Source of the DNA: Streptomyces novaecaesareae
GTDB taxonomy: Bacteria > Actinomycetota > Actinomycetes > Streptomycetales > Streptomycetaceae
Reading direction: 5' to 3'
Length of the DNA: 64,000 nt
Assembly: GCF_000716875.1 (NCBI RefSeq)
Contig: NZ_JNWQ01000001.1
Location: 124,001-188,000, forward strand
The translations under genes were made by a program, and so were the position numbers. Positions 52,074 through 61,845 of the stretch are shown one piece after another (within the stretch, counting starts at the first letter, position 1; each line of letters begins with the position of its first letter). A model generated the notes under the pieces. That model saw only the letters and a list, made by a program, of their open reading frames with translations. It ran no database searches and was not told where the DNA came from.

Positions 52074-52246
52074 GACCGCACGATAGCGGGCACTACGGGC
52101 GGTGTGGCGCGCCGATCGGACACCCGGCCTGGATAGGGTGCGCCGGGATCTCGTAGGGTGGCCGCGCACGGAGTGTGGTGGCAGGCGCCACACAGGCAAG
52201 GGCATCAGACGCCGCGGGAGCGGCGGGGCGGGGCGGTGACCAGGAG

Positions 52247-54421
52247 ATGGCGGAGACGACAGCGGTTTCCGGAGGGCCGGACCCGGCAGCGGACTCGGGC
52301 CCCTGGGACGCCGTACCGCCACCCCCGCGCCAGTCCCCCGAGGAGCACCCGCCCGGGCCCGCCGCGCTCTACGAGCCGCCGCCGGCGCCCCCGGCAGCAC
52401 CCGTACCTGCACCCGCACCCGTACCGGTGTCGGGCCCGCAGCCGGTCGCGCAGGTGCCCACGCCGCCGCCGGCGCCCCCGGTCGCGCCGCCCGTCCCGTC
52501 CACCGGATGGACCCTCACCGGCCTGCCCGCCGTGGGTGCGGCGACGCCGCCGCCGGTCCCGGTCCCGGCCCCGAGCGGTGCGCCGGGCAGTGTTCCGAGC
52601 GGTGCGCCGGGCGCGGCCGTCGCCGGTCCGGGCGGGTTCGGTGCCGCGCCGCGCGGACGGATCCTGGTGATCGAGGGCGGGTACGGCAACTCCGGCCGCC
52701 GCACCTGGGGCCGGGGCGGCCCGACCCAGGCGCCGGTGCTCTCGGCGATGCTCGCCGCCGTCTCGCCGCAGGTGCTGCTCGCCGCCGACGCGGTGGACGC
52801 CGTGCACCTCCCCGGCGCCGGGGACCCGCACACCGTCCTCGCCCACCTGCGGGCCGCGTCCCGGCACCCCGGGCCGCTGCTGGTGCACGTGGGCGGCCAC
52901 GTGATCGCCGACAAGCGCGGCGGACAGCTCCAGCTGACCCTGCGCGACGCCAAGCAGGACGGCCTGCCCTGGCAGGCCATCGCCGCCGAGCTGAGCCACC
53001 GGCCGGCCGAGTGGCAGACCCTCGTCATCGCCGACCTGAGCGCCGACCAGAACGCCTGGCCGTACCTCCAGGGCACCGTCTCGCCGCTCAGCGAGGGCAT
53101 CCCGCTGTGGGCGGTGGTCAGCCCGGACCCGGAGCAGATCGGCACCTTCACCCGTGCCCTGATCGAGGCTCTGCACGGCGGCCGCCCCGGCGCGGGCGAG
53201 GTGCTCGCGCCCGAACAGCTCCGGCAGCAGGTGTACTCGGTGCTGCGGCCGGACGTGGTCATCCTGGCCACGCACGCCCCGGACCGCCCGTTCTTCCGCA
53301 ACACCGCGCGCCGCGGCGACGCCCTGGCGGCCGAGCTGCCGCCGCTGGCGGACGCCGTGCCGTTCACGGACCCGGCGCCGTTCGCGGACGCCGTGCCGTT
53401 CGCGGAGTCGGCGCCGACGGAGCTTCCGCCGCCGCCGGCCCCGGTGCTGCCGCGTCCGACGGAGCCGCAGGACGGCGTTCCCGCCCGGCCGGTGACGGCC
53501 CCTCCCGCGACGGTTGCCCCGGTGGCCGTCGGCGGCCCGGTGAGCCTGGTCAAGCCGGGCGTGCCGCCCACCCCGCCCCGACCGGCCCGCCCGGTCAGCC
53601 TGCTGAAGGCGGGCGAGCCCGTCGCGGCACCGGGCGTGACCCTGCACAAGCCCGCCCCGGCCGACGTCACGCCCGAGGACGCCGCACGTGTGGACGCCGT
53701 GCCTGTGGACGTCGTACCTGAGGACGCCGTACGGGTGGACGCCGTGTCCCCGGTGGGCGTCACGCTCCGCAAGCCCGCCCGGACGGAGGCCTCGGACGTC
53801 GTCGCCGATGCCGTCATCGCCGCGGACGTCGTGGACGTCGTGGATGTCGTGGACGCCGAGCTTGCCGAGGAGGGGGCGGCCGAGGAGCCTCAGGACGCCG
53901 TCCCGGCCGAGGCCGCGCCAACGGACGAGGCGCCCGCCGCCGAGGTCCCCGCCGACGCGCCGGCCGAGGCCGCGGTGGCCGCTCCGCCCCGTGCGGACTA
54001 CCGCGAGGTCATCGGACGGATCGTCCGCAGCGCCGACGCGGGGGACCACGCCGCCGCCACCGACCTGGCGTTCGCCCTCGAACTGGAGGCGATCGCCGAA
54101 CACGGCGCCGTCTCCGAACCGGTCCTCCAGGTGCGGCAGGTCCGGGCGCACGTGTGCCGGCTCGCGGGTCGGGCGGTCGAGGCCGCGGACATCTACCGCG
54201 AGGTGGCCCTGTCGCTGCTCCGCTCGCAGGGCCCGGACCACCCGGAGACCCAGCAGGCTGCCACCAACGCCGAGGCCTGCTGGCGCTCGATCACCGACCG
54301 CGCGGAGGCGATCCGGATCGCGCCGGAGATCATCGAGCTGCGTGCCTACCTCCCGGGCCCCGAGGGCCGCAAGCTCCGCGCCGCCGAGCGCTACCTCGCC
54401 CAGCTGGCCGCCGCCGACTGA
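52247..54421 (+). CDS. caspase-fold-like protein with Pro-rich start and C-terminal helical repeats, downstream of the Tad cluster
   Basis: The protein has 724 residues from ATG 52247; the start is uncertain, since GTG 52175 is in frame and the ribosome site is weak. A Pro-rich N-terminus (~1-130) precedes a domain (~137-345) paralogous in layout to the gene at 36704: LLVHVGGHVIADKRGGQLQLTL, LVIADLSADQNAW, FTRALIEALHGG. It keeps His in GGH but has no Cys at the usual place. A Val-Asp-Ala-Val-rich repeat region (~480-530) follows, then a TPR-like domain (~584-724). Position suggests a link to the pilus cluster. Function is inferred. Confidence 0.65.
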   Translation: MAETTAVSGGPDPAADSGPWDAVPPPPRQSPEEHPPGPAALYEPPPAPPAAPVPAPAPVPVSGPQPVAQVPTPPPAPPVAPPVPSTGWTLTGLPAVGAATPPPVPVPAPSGAPGSVPSGAPGAAVAGPGGFGAAPRGRILVIEGGYGNSGRRTWGRGGPTQAPVLSAMLAAVSPQVLLAADAVDAVHLPGAGDPHTVLAHLRAASRHPGPLLVHVGGHVIADKRGGQLQLTLRDAKQDGLPWQAIAAELSHRPAEWQTLVIADLSADQNAWPYLQGTVSPLSEGIPLWAVVSPDPEQIGTFTRALIEALHGGRPGAGEVLAPEQLRQQVYSVLRPDVVILATHAPDRPFFRNTARRGDALAAELPPLADAVPFTDPAPFADAVPFAESAPTELPPPPAPVLPRPTEPQDGVPARPVTAPPATVAPVAVGGPVSLVKPGVPPTPPRPARPVSLLKAGEPVAAPGVTLHKPAPADVTPEDAARVDAVPVDVVPEDAVRVDAVSPVGVTLRKPARTEASDVVADAVIAADVVDVVDVVDAELAEEGAAEEPQDAVPAEAAPTDEAPAAEVPADAPAEAAVAAPPRADYREVIGRIVRSADAGDHAAATDLAFALELEAIAEHGAVSEPVLQVRQVRAHVCRLAGRAVEAADIYREVALSLLRSQGPDHPETQQAATNAEACWRSITDRAEAIRIAPEIIELRAYLPGPEGRKLRAAERYLAQLAAAD

Positions 54422-54484
54422 CGGCGGGGCAGGCGGCAGCGGACGGGTAGCGGGCCGCGGGTAACGGGGAACAGGTAACAGAAA

Positions 54485-54530
54485 ACAGCGGACAGATGAC
54501 AGATTTCGAAATCTGTCATCTGTCCGCTGT
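54485..54530. repeat. perfect 46-bp palindrome, locus C
   Basis: The arms 54485-54507 and 54508-54530 are exact complements (23 bp, no spacer), centred on GATTTCGAAATC. It contains GAAATCTGTC as in loci A and B. It is flanked by heptad-like repeats (GTCAGCC units at about 54535-54585). It lies between the convergent caspase-like and sedolisin genes and could terminate both. It is far richer in A and T than its surroundings. Confidence 0.92.
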
Positions 54531-54588
54531 CGTTTGTCAGCCGTCAGCTGCTACAGCCGCCAGCCGTCGGCCATCAGCCGCTACCCGA

Positions 54589-55959
54589 TCACCGACCGGC
54601 GATCGCGTGCACGAACTTGGCGCCGTCGATGGTGCCCAGGCCGCTGGCCAGGTCGTAGCCCTCGGTGGCGTTGTAGCCGGTGACGCCGTTCCAGCCGTTG
54701 TCACCCTCCTTGACGTCCACGATGCCGCTCCACTCGCTCGGGAGCAGGTTGAGGCCGTACAGGCGCCAGTTGAGCTGGCCGAGGCGGTAGCCGGCGAGCT
54801 GGTCGGCCAGGGCGACGACACCCGAGAAGATCGGGGTGGCCTCGCTGGTGCCGCCGGTGAGGTGCCAGCCGACCGCGGTCGGGTCGTAGGACTCGTAGGT
54901 CCAGGCGGCACCGTCCACGGCCGCGCTCATGCTGATGTCCGGCGTGCCGCGGTGGTTGCCGGTGACGTTGGCGACGCCGGCCTGGTACCACGGGCGCTCG
55001 AAGACGCCGGAGACGCCACCGCCGCCGGCGCCGGACTTGTCGTGCCACACCTTGTCGGCCGCGGTGCGGTTGCCGTTGTCGTCCAGGGTGAGCTGGGTGC
55101 CGCCGATGGAGGTGACCAGCGGGTCCGAGGACGGCCAGGAGTTGACCTTGTACGGGTACAGGTCGGTGCCGTTGGTCTGCGCGTCGGTGGCGCCGTTGTC
55201 GCCGGAGGCGCCGAGCACGGTCACGTTGTGGTCGGCGGCGGCCTTGAAGGCGTAGCGCAGGTCGGTCAGCGACTTGAAGTCGCCCTTGTCGTAACCCGGG
55301 AAGGTGTTCTCGGTGGCGCCGAAGCTCTGCGAGATGACGTCGCCGCGGCCCTTCTTGATGAGGTCCTTCTCGGCGTCCATCATCTCGGGCAGACCGGTGG
55401 TGCCCTCGGTCTCGGCGACGCCGGTCTCGACCAGGATGATGTGCGCGTCGGGGGCGACCGCGTGGGCGTACTCGACGTCCAGGGTGGTCTCGCCCGCCCA
55501 GCCGGTGTGGTCGGGGTTCTTCGGGTCGAAGACGGGGACGTTGCCCCACTTGACCACCTCGACGTTGGTGTCCGGGATGCCCCACTGCTTGTCGAAGACC
55601 TCCAGGTCGTGCTGGATGGTCGGCGAGCCGAAGGAGTCGACGATGACGATCGTGCGGCCCTTGCCGGTGACGCCCTCCTTGTACAGCGGGTTCAGGTTGT
55701 AGGCGGTGCGGTACTGCAGCGGCGAGTAGCAGTGGATGCCGATCTGGCTGACGCACTGGGTGGTGCTCAGCGGGGCGACGCGCGCCTGGGCGTTGTGGTG
55801 CCCGAAGGAGGCGGGGCGGACGTGGACGCCCGCGAGGTTGTGCGAGGGGGCGGCGGTCGCGGTGCCGACGGCCGGTACGGCGATGGTGCCGGCCGTGAGG
55901 GCGGTGGCCCCCACGGCGAGCAGAGCCAGGGCGCGACGGAGGGAAGCGGGGCTGCCCAT
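54589..55959 (-). CDS. secreted S53 (sedolisin) serine-carboxyl protease
   Basis: The protein has 456 residues from ATG 55959, with AAGGAGTCCC upstream. Signal peptide ~1-37 (TATAAPS). Catalytic residues are visible: the Glu and Asp in GWAGETTLDVEYA, the oxyanion Asp in GASGDNGA, and Ser in GGTSEATP. Calcium-site-like residues occur near the end (VDVKEGDNGWNGVTGYN). Sedolisins usually carry a ~150-200 residue propeptide; only ~60 residues separate the signal from the catalytic domain here, so activation must be different. It is presumably active at acid pH, as for the family. Confidence 0.92.
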   Translation of the reverse strand: MGSPASLRRALALLAVGATALTAGTIAVPAVGTATAAPSHNLAGVHVRPASFGHHNAQARVAPLSTTQCVSQIGIHCYSPLQYRTAYNLNPLYKEGVTGKGRTIVIVDSFGSPTIQHDLEVFDKQWGIPDTNVEVVKWGNVPVFDPKNPDHTGWAGETTLDVEYAHAVAPDAHIILVETGVAETEGTTGLPEMMDAEKDLIKKGRGDVISQSFGATENTFPGYDKGDFKSLTDLRYAFKAAADHNVTVLGASGDNGATDAQTNGTDLYPYKVNSWPSSDPLVTSIGGTQLTLDDNGNRTAADKVWHDKSGAGGGGVSGVFERPWYQAGVANVTGNHRGTPDISMSAAVDGAAWTYESYDPTAVGWHLTGGTSEATPIFSGVVALADQLAGYRLGQLNWRLYGLNLLPSEWSGIVDVKEGDNGWNGVTGYNATEGYDLASGLGTIDGAKFVHAIAGR

Positions 55960-56108
55960 GGGACTCCTTGAGGGGGACGCAGGGCCCGACCTTGGTCAGG
56001 TCGGGTCGGTCCGGCCATCCCATCGACTGCAACATGATCATGCCATAGTCATTTGGTGGGGTAGTGGGGTCGCGGACATGGTCATGCTCGGCCACGCGAA
56101 AAGGTAAA

Positions 56109-56148
56109 GGCCGTCCCAGGGGGAGGTAACCCCGCATCTGGGACGGCC
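56109..56148 (-). terminator. rho-independent-like terminator after the fatty-acid operon
   Basis: Arms GGCCGTCCCAG (56109-56119) and CTGGGACGGCC (56138-56148) make an 11-bp stem. On the minus strand the hairpin is followed by TTTACCTTTT, so it probably ends the SDR-thiolase-dehydrogenase transcript. The remaining 55960-56253 stretch holds the sedolisin promoter. Confidence 0.75.
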
Positions 56149-56253
56149 GACTGACGAACCGTCAGACAGGACCCGTCGTGTTCACAGTTTTCACCGTGTT
56201 GGCCAACTTTACCAAGTTCACCGGCTTCGGGTAAGCCGTCGTCAGCCGTCGAA

Positions 56254-57012
56254 TCAGCGGGCGCCGCCGTTGACGTACAGCGTCTGCCCGCTGACGTACG
56301 AGGCGTCCTCGCTCGCCAGGAAGGCGACCACCGACGCGATCTCCTCCGGCTGCCCGACCCGGCGCAGCGGCGTCCGGGCGGAGACCTCGGCCTGGTGGTC
56401 CTCGGCCGAGCTGCCGACCCGCTCGGCGGTGGCGGCGGTCATCGGGGTGGCGATGTACCCGGGGGCGACGGCGTTGACGTTGATGTTGAACGGCCCGAGC
56501 TCGATCGCCAGGGTGGCGGTGAGGCCCTGGATGCCGGCCTTGGCGGCCGCGTAGTTGGCCTGGCCCCGGTTGCCGAGGGCCGAGCGCGAGCTGAGCGAGA
56601 CGATCTTCCCGAACTTCTGCGCCACCATGTACTTCTGTGCGACGTGGCTGCAGTTGTAGGCGCTGGTCAGGTTGACCGTCAGCACCGTGTCCCAGTCGGA
56701 CTTGGGCATCTTGAAGAACAGGTTGTCCCGGGTGATCCCGGCGTTGTTCACCAGGATGTGCACCCCGCCGAAGTCGCCGGCGATCTGTGCGAACACCGCC
56801 TCGACGGCGTCGTAGTCGGCCACGTCGCAGCCGTACGCCCGGGCGGTGCCGCCCTTGGCGGTGATCTCGGCGACCGTGCCGGCCGCCCGCTCGGCGCTGA
56901 GGTCGACCACGGCGACCGCCGCGCCCTCCTCGGCCAGCCGGCGGGCGGTGGCCGCCCCGATGCCCTGCGCCGCACCGGTCACCACGGCGACCTTGCCCGC
57001 GAAACGCGTCAT
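56254..57012 (-). CDS. 3-oxoacyl reductase, FabG-like short-chain dehydrogenase
   Basis: The protein has 252 residues from ATG 57012, with AAGGAGTTCAC upstream. Motifs: TGAAQGIGAATA for NAD(P), NNAGITRDN, SLSSRSALG and catalytic NYAAAK. It ends VSGQTLYVNGGAR. It probably reduces a 3-oxoacyl thioester. It is last in an operon with a thiolase and an acyl-CoA dehydrogenase (gaps 25 and 29 bases), so a role in acyl-CoA metabolism fits. Whether the partner is ACP or CoA cannot be told. Confidence 0.92.
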   Translation of the reverse strand: MTRFAGKVAVVTGAAQGIGAATARRLAEEGAAVAVVDLSAERAAGTVAEITAKGGTARAYGCDVADYDAVEAVFAQIAGDFGGVHILVNNAGITRDNLFFKMPKSDWDTVLTVNLTSAYNCSHVAQKYMVAQKFGKIVSLSSRSALGNRGQANYAAAKAGIQGLTATLAIELGPFNINVNAVAPGYIATPMTAATAERVGSSAEDHQAEVSARTPLRRVGQPEEIASVVAFLASEDASYVSGQTLYVNGGAR

Positions 57013-57037
57013 TGTGAACTCCTTGGGAGAAAAAGTG

Positions 57038-58237
<1,200 letters not shown>

Positions 58238-58266
58238 GTCGTCGGGCTCCTTGTCAGGTGGGCGGA

Positions 58267-59430
58267 TCAGAAGGCGTTGACGCCGGTGAGGGCGCGTCCG
58301 ATGAGCAGTTCGTGGATCTGGCTGGTGCCCTCGTAGAGGGTCATCACGCGGGCGTCGCGCAGGTACTTGCCGACGGGGTACTCGTCGATGAACCCGTACC
58401 CGCCGAACACCTGCAGCGCGTTGTTGGCGGCCCGGACGGCGGCCTCGCTCGCGTGGAGCTTGGCGATGGAGGACTCGGTGGCGAACGGCAGGCCGCGTTC
58501 GATGTGGTCGGCGACCTTCCAGGTGAGCAGCCGGGCCGCCTCGACGTCCACGGCGATGCCGGCCAGCAGCTGCTGGACGAGTTGGTGGGAGGCGATCGGC
58601 CGGCCGAACTGCTCGCGTTCGCCCGCGTAGCGGACCGCGGCCTCCAGGCAGGCGCGGGCGATGCCGACGCAGCCGGCCGCGACCGACATCCGGCCCTTGG
58701 CCAGCGCGGCCATCGCCACCGTGAAGCCCTTGCCGACCTCGCCGAGGCGGGCGCCGTCCGGCACCCGGACGTCCTCGAAGGAGAGTTCGGCGGTGGCCTG
58801 GCCGCGCAGGCCGAGCTTGCCGTGGATCTCGGTGCGGGTGAAGCCGGGCAGGTCGGTGGGGACCAGGAAGGCGGTGATGCCCCGGTGGCCCTGCTGTTCG
58901 GGTTCGCTGCCGCCGGTGCGGGCGAAGACCAGGGCGACGTCGGCCCAGGTTCCGTTGGTGATGAACATCTTGGCGCCGCTGATCAGCCAGTCCTCGCCGT
59001 CGCGCACCGCGCGGGTGGTGAGGTTGGCCGCGTCGGAGCCGGTGCCGGGCTCGGTGAGGGCGAAGCAGGCGAGTGCCTCGCCCGAGGTGAGCCGGGGCAG
59101 CCAGTGCCGCTTCTGCTCCTCGGTGCCGAAGCTGTTGATCGACTTGCCGACCAGGCCGAGCGAGACCGAGACGATCCCGCGCACCGCCGAGTCGCCGCGC
59201 CCGAGTTCCTCCAGCACCAGGCAGTAGGCGAGGTGGTCGCCGCCGCTGCCGCCGTACTCCTCGGGGATGGTCAGGCCGAGGAAGCCGACCTTCGCCAGCT
59301 TGCCGATGATCGCGCGGTCGACGGACTCGACGCGGTCCCACTCGGCGGCGTACGGAACGATCTCGCGGTCGGTGAAGGAGGCGGCGAGGTCCCGGACGGC
59401 GCTCTGCTCCTCGGACAGCTCCAGGTTCAC
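58267..59430 (-). CDS. acyl-CoA dehydrogenase
   Basis: The protein has 387 residues from GTG 59430, with GGGAGCC upstream. It is a FAD enzyme that introduces a double bond into acyl-CoA. FAD/substrate motifs [16 protein letters not shown], the loop [12 protein letters not shown] and the catalytic Glu in [10 protein letters not shown] are all present. First gene of the operon, divergent from the TetR gene at 59607; the 176-base gap contains a palindrome likely to be the operator. Confidence 0.95.
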   Translation of the reverse strand: MNLELSEEQSAVRDLAASFTDREIVPYAAEWDRVESVDRAIIGKLAKVGFLGLTIPEEYGGSGGDHLAYCLVLEELGRGDSAVRGIVSVSLGLVGKSINSFGTEEQKRHWLPRLTSGEALACFALTEPGTGSDAANLTTRAVRDGEDWLISGAKMFITNGTWADVALVFARTGGSEPEQQGHRGITAFLVPTDLPGFTRTEIHGKLGLRGQATAELSFEDVRVPDGARLGEVGKGFTVAMAALAKGRMSVAAGCVGIARACLEAAVRYAGEREQFGRPIASHQLVQQLLAGIAVDVEAARLLTWKVADHIERGLPFATESSIAKLHASEAAVRAANNALQVFGGYGFIDEYPVGKYLRDARVMTLYEGTSQIHELLIGRALTGVNAF

Positions 59431-59486
59431 GGCGGCTCCCGAATCCCGTGCGCCAGGTGGGCCCGGGACGAGGCCCGGACCGATTA

Positions 59487-59503
59487 AACTAGCGCTGCAA
59501 GTT
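59487..59503. promoter_or_regulatory. candidate TetR operator in the divergent region
   Basis: AACTAGCGCTGCAAGTT is a 17-base partial palindrome (AACT-N9-AGTT) in an AT-rich patch (TTAAACT to AGTTTTAT) between the acyl-CoA dehydrogenase operon and the TetR gene. Size and place fit an autoregulatory TetR site. Inferred. Confidence 0.5.
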
Positions 59504-59606
59504 TTATGGGGGGACTGTAGCCCCGGCCGGCCCCCGCTGGGAAGGGGCACCTGCCAGAATCGGTCCCCACCGCACCCGACCGGAGGAACCGGAGGCAGCC
59601 GCCGAG

Positions 59607-60317
59607 ATGGCCCGTCCACGCACCCCGCTGCTCAGCCGCGAGCGCATCGTCGCCGCCGCCCTGCGGCTGATCGACGACGAGGGGCTGGACGCCCTCTCCA
59701 CCCGCCGCCTCGCCACCGAGCTGTCGGTCAGCGGGCCCTCGCTCTACAACCACTTCGCGACCAAGGACGAGCTGCTGGACGCGGTGGTGGACAGCGTCAT
59801 CGGCGAAGTCGACTTGTCGATGTTCGGGCCCACCGGGCCCACCGGGCCCACCGGGCCCACCGGGCCCACCGGAACGAGCGCCGGAGCGGCTGGAACCTCC
59901 GCGACCCCGTGGCCGGTGGCGCTGCGCGACTGGGCGCGCTCCTACCGGGCCGCACTGGCCGCCCACCCCAACATCGTCCCGGTGCTCGCCCAGGGCCCGG
60001 GGCGGCGGCCGAACGCGCTGCGGCTGGCCGACGCGGTCTTCGGCCACCTGGTCGAGGCCGGGTGGCCGCGCGGCCAGGCGACCCGGATCGGCGCGCTGAT
60101 GCGCTACTTCGTCACCGGCTCCGCGTTGGCGTCCTTCGCGGCCGGCTTCCCGGCGGACGCCGAGGTCTACGACGCGGCCGACTACCCGCACCTCGGCGAG
60201 GCGCACCGGCTGGCCGGGCACCGCGGGACGGTCGACGAGGGCGCCTTCGAGACCGGTCTGGAGGCGCTGCTCGACGGGCTCGTCCTGCGCTTCGCCCGCC
60301 TCGCCGAGCGGGCCTGA
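59607..60317 (+). CDS. TetR-family regulator with a collagen-like insert
   Basis: The protein has 236 residues from ATG 59607. The HTH is standard (RERIVAAALRLIDDEGLDALSTRRLATELSVSGPSLYNHFATKDEL, positions ~11-56). The ligand-binding C-terminal domain resembles TetR_C (YFVTGSALASFAAGF). Between helix 4 and the ligand domain there is an insert GPTGPTGPTGPTGPTGTSAG, followed by an Ala/Gly/Thr linker. The divergent position beside the fatty-acid operon suggests that it represses that operon in response to an acyl-CoA or fatty acid. Confidence 0.9.
   Translation: MARPRTPLLSRERIVAAALRLIDDEGLDALSTRRLATELSVSGPSLYNHFATKDELLDAVVDSVIGEVDLSMFGPTGPTGPTGPTGPTGTSAGAAGTSATPWPVALRDWARSYRAALAAHPNIVPVLAQGPGRRPNALRLADAVFGHLVEAGWPRGQATRIGALMRYFVTGSALASFAAGFPADAEVYDAADYPHLGEAHRLAGHRGTVDEGAFETGLEALLDGLVLRFARLAERA
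59826..59870 (+). repeat. five perfect 9-bp repeats encoding Gly-Pro-Thr
   Basis: GGGCCCACC repeated five times without mismatch, in frame, within the TetR gene. The perfect identity at DNA level suggests recent slippage and variable copy number. Confidence 0.95.
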
Positions 60318-60381
60318 CGCCGACCCCGGTGCGGTCACGCGGTACCCCGGCGCCTCGCCCCGGCGCCACGCCCCGACACCG

Positions 60382-61683
60382 CTACCAGGGCTCGCGCGGG
60401 ACGAAGGCCGGCCGCAGCGCCGCATCCACCGGGTCGTAGTACCGGTGGTAGACCGGCGTCAGCCCGCCCGAGACCGGGGGCACGATCCAGCTCCAGTCCG
60501 CCGGGGTCGGCCGGCCGAGCCGCTTCTCCTGGGCGACGTGCTTGAGGAAGCGCTCCGACTCGGTGTGGTGGTCGGCGATCGTCACCCCGGCCTCCTGGAA
60601 GGAGTGCAGCACGGCGATGTTGAGCTCGATCAGCGTGCGGTCGCGCCAGAGCGTGCGGTCGCTGGAGGTGTCCAGGCCCAGCCGCTCGGCGACGGCGCCG
60701 AGCATGTCGTACCGGTCGGCGTCGGCGAGGTTGCGGGCGCCGATCTCGGTGCCCATGTACCAGCCGTTGAACGGCGCGGTCGGGTAGCGGACGCCGCCGA
60801 TCTCCAGCGTCATGTCGCTGATCGCGGGCACCGCGTACCAGCGCAGGCCGAGGTCGGCGAACCAGCCGTGCTCGGGGTGGCTCAGCGGCACCTCCAGCGT
60901 GGTGTCGTCCGGCAGCTCGTACCAGGCCGGGCGCTCGCCCGGGCGCTCCTGGACGAGCAGCGGCAGCACCTCGAAGCGGTCCTCGGCGCACTTCCAGCCG
61001 AGCTCGCGGGCCCGGGCGGCGAGCGCGGCGCCGGCCGGGTCGCCGACGGCGCCGTCCGCGGTGCGGTGGCCGGCGTAGCGGACCAGCTGCTGGTTGAGGA
61101 TGCGCGCGGCCGGGCGGCCCGGACGGTCGGGGGCGAACACCGAGACCACCGGGCGGATCCGCCCGCCGTTGCCCGCCAGCCGCAGGTGCTCGAAGCACTC
61201 GGCGGCGATGTCGTCGGCGGAGGAGAGGTGGCGCAGGTCGCGGACCACCAGGCTGCGCCAGTACAGCCGGCCGATGCAGCGGGCTGCGTTGCGCCAGGCG
61301 AGCTTGGCGCCGTAGGCGAGTTCGGCGGGGGTGTGCCGGTAGCTGCCGGTGCGGTCGATCTCGTCGAGGACGGTGTGCAGTCGCGGTTCCAGGGCCCCGG
61401 CGGCGGGCTGCTCCTGGTGGAACTGCCGGATGAAGTCGGCGGCCTGGTCCGGGTCGGTGAACGGCGGCGGCGCGGCTGTCGGTGCGGGCGTCGGTACGGA
61501 TGTCGGTGCGGGCGTCGGTATGGGCGTCGGTACGGCTGTCGGTACGGCTGTCGGTACGGATGTCGCCGTCGGGTGCGGGTGCAGCGCCGGGGCGTGCGCG
61601 TGGGCGTACGGGCAGCCGCCGGTCGGGGCGGCGGCCGCGGTTCTGCGGGTGCGGTTGCGAAGCCGGTCGAAGATCAAGGACAC
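60382..61683 (-). CDS. nos: bacterial nitric oxide synthase oxygenase
   Basis: The protein has about 433 residues. The start is uncertain: GTG 61683 lies 3 bases after AGGAGG, and TTG 61677 lies 9 bases after it. The haem-thiolate ligand is Cys136 in WRNAARCIGR; other family landmarks are the substrate loop PFNGWYMGTEIGARNL, WSWIVPPVSGG near the end, and the sequence WYAVPAISDM. It makes NO and citrulline from arginine with electrons from a separate flavodoxin reductase, as bacterial NOS lacks a reductase domain. The N-terminal ~75 residues are Pro/Thr/Ala low complexity. No nitration or thaxtomin-like genes adjoin it. Confidence 0.93.
   Translation of the reverse strand: MSLIFDRLRNRTRRTAAAAPTGGCPYAHAHAPALHPHPTATSVPTAVPTAVPTPIPTPAPTSVPTPAPTAAPPPFTDPDQAADFIRQFHQEQPAAGALEPRLHTVLDEIDRTGSYRHTPAELAYGAKLAWRNAARCIGRLYWRSLVVRDLRHLSSADDIAAECFEHLRLAGNGGRIRPVVSVFAPDRPGRPAARILNQQLVRYAGHRTADGAVGDPAGAALAARARELGWKCAEDRFEVLPLLVQERPGERPAWYELPDDTTLEVPLSHPEHGWFADLGLRWYAVPAISDMTLEIGGVRYPTAPFNGWYMGTEIGARNLADADRYDMLGAVAERLGLDTSSDRTLWRDRTLIELNIAVLHSFQEAGVTIADHHTESERFLKHVAQEKRLGRPTPADWSWIVPPVSGGLTPVYHRYYDPVDAALRPAFVPREPW
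61475..61570 (-). repeat. 12-bp tandem array in the 5' part of nos
   Basis: Seven clear 12-bp units based on (G/A)(C/T)GTCGGTACG(G) plus one degenerate unit encode a Pro-Thr-Ala-Val/Pro-Thr-Ser-Val tetrapeptide series near residues 38-70. Confidence 0.85.
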
Positions 61684-61741
61684 ATCCCTCCTGTCGCACA
61701 GGAGTACCGGAGGTGCGCGGTCCACCGCAGAGAGTGAACGA

Positions 61742-61788
61742 TTCGGCCCCCGCACCCGCGCCGATGGCGCTAGGGTGCGGGGGCCGAA
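61742..61788 (-). terminator. 16-bp hairpin with a nested small hairpin
   Basis: Arms TTCGGCCCCCGCACCC (61742-61757) and its exact complement (61773-61788) pair over 16 bp. Inside the loop, GCGCC (61758-61762) pairs with GGCGC (61766-61770). It lies downstream of the sugar porter on the minus strand, so it probably ends that transcript before nos. Confidence 0.75.
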
Positions 61789-61845
61789 GGTCAGAAATTC
61801 AGACTGTGAGACCGTGAGACCGTCCGATCAGCCGATGTACGGCTG

